A DNA stretch of 13,378 nucleotides from Anaerolineae bacterium (lineage in GTDB: Bacteria > Chloroflexota > Anaerolineae > JAFGEY01), in assembly GCA_016931365.1 (NCBI GenBank), contig JAFGEY010000303.1, forward strand, positions 1-13,378, written 5' to 3'. Below, one piece after another: positions 13,264 to 13,378 of the stretch. The position numbers and the translations under genes are program-made. The notes below the pieces were generated by a model. It did not search any database, was not told the DNA's origin, and was given only the letters and a program-made list of their open reading frames with translations. Every line of letters begins with the position of its first letter. The first letter of the stretch is position 1.

Positions 13264-13378
13264 ATCGAGTAGCCGCTGCGCTTTTGGCAGTGGCGTATCG
13301 AGACCACAAAGTACTTGCGACAAGCCTGCTGGGTCTCGATACGGCCTCAAAAACGCGGTGAGGCCTACTCGACCAGCG
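13264..13378. repeat. Head-to-head pair of about 45-bp palindromic repeats (continues past the window)
   Basis: The unit TCGAGTAG (13265-13272) ... GTATCGAGACC (13295-13305) recurs in opposite orientation as GGTCTCGATAC (13332-13342) ... CTACTCGA (13365-13372), so the block is a large inverted repeat around 13306-13331. The second copy contains an internal hairpin GGCCTC 13343-13348 / GAGGCC 13360-13365. The wording GGTCTCGATAC...TACTCGACCAGCG resembles dispersed intergenic repeats common in several high-GC bacteria (from memory). No gene is visible from 13100 to the end. Confidence 0.6.

Noticed and set aside
13154..13378. CRISPR array or tRNA at the right edge
   Set aside because: Repeats are inverted rather than direct with uniform spacers, and no cloverleaf is present.

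Overview
The window looks like a chromosomal segment from a moderately GC-rich bacterium, most likely Chloroflexota (Anaerolineae or a close relative). The clues are inferential: a family 5 solute-binding lipoprotein whose mature N-terminus is a Val/Glu/Lys 12-residue repeat followed by a Thr-Pro linker, a LysM lipoprotein with TPTPTP linkers, GT-C membrane glycosyltransferases, a dnaA without dnaN beside it, and dispersed GTAGGG(G)C-type palindromic repeats.

Layout. 1-321 (minus) is the N-terminal part of a GHMP-family sugar kinase. A short divergent promoter region (322-476) separates it from two overlapping plus-strand genes for polytopic GT-C glycosyltransferases (GT87-like, then an ArnT/PMT-like protein with an extra N-terminal membrane domain). 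4196-4648 is a gene-free stretch with the hallmarks of oriC: a DnaA-trio unwinding module, AT-rich direct repeats, and a phased array of three DnaA boxes ending at the dnaA terminator. dnaA (4649-6034, minus) reads toward this region. Upstream of dnaA lies about 900 bp without convincing genes, holding a good dnaA promoter with an adjacent perfect DnaA box and, in the predicted leader, a strongly structured three-way-junction RNA candidate. Then come, on the plus strand, an atypical short-chain dehydrogenase (catalytic Tyr/Lys replaced) closely followed by a LysM/FxLYD-like lipoprotein. The last third is a peptide-type ABC importer operon: solute-binding lipoprotein, DppB-like permease, DppC-like permease, closed by a perfect palindromic terminator. 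The 273-bp gap between the binding protein and the first permease holds three successive inverted repeats, one of them MITE-like. The right edge holds two more palindromic repeat elements.

Functionally, the centre of the window is a replication-initiation locus: DnaA, its candidate autoregulated promoter and a candidate origin. Five perfect TTATCCACA boxes occur in 13.4 kb, where about 0.1 would be expected by chance on both strands with even base composition. The importer operon carries no ATPase genes, so its energising subunits must be encoded elsewhere. Everything was read by eye; no database search or folding program was run.
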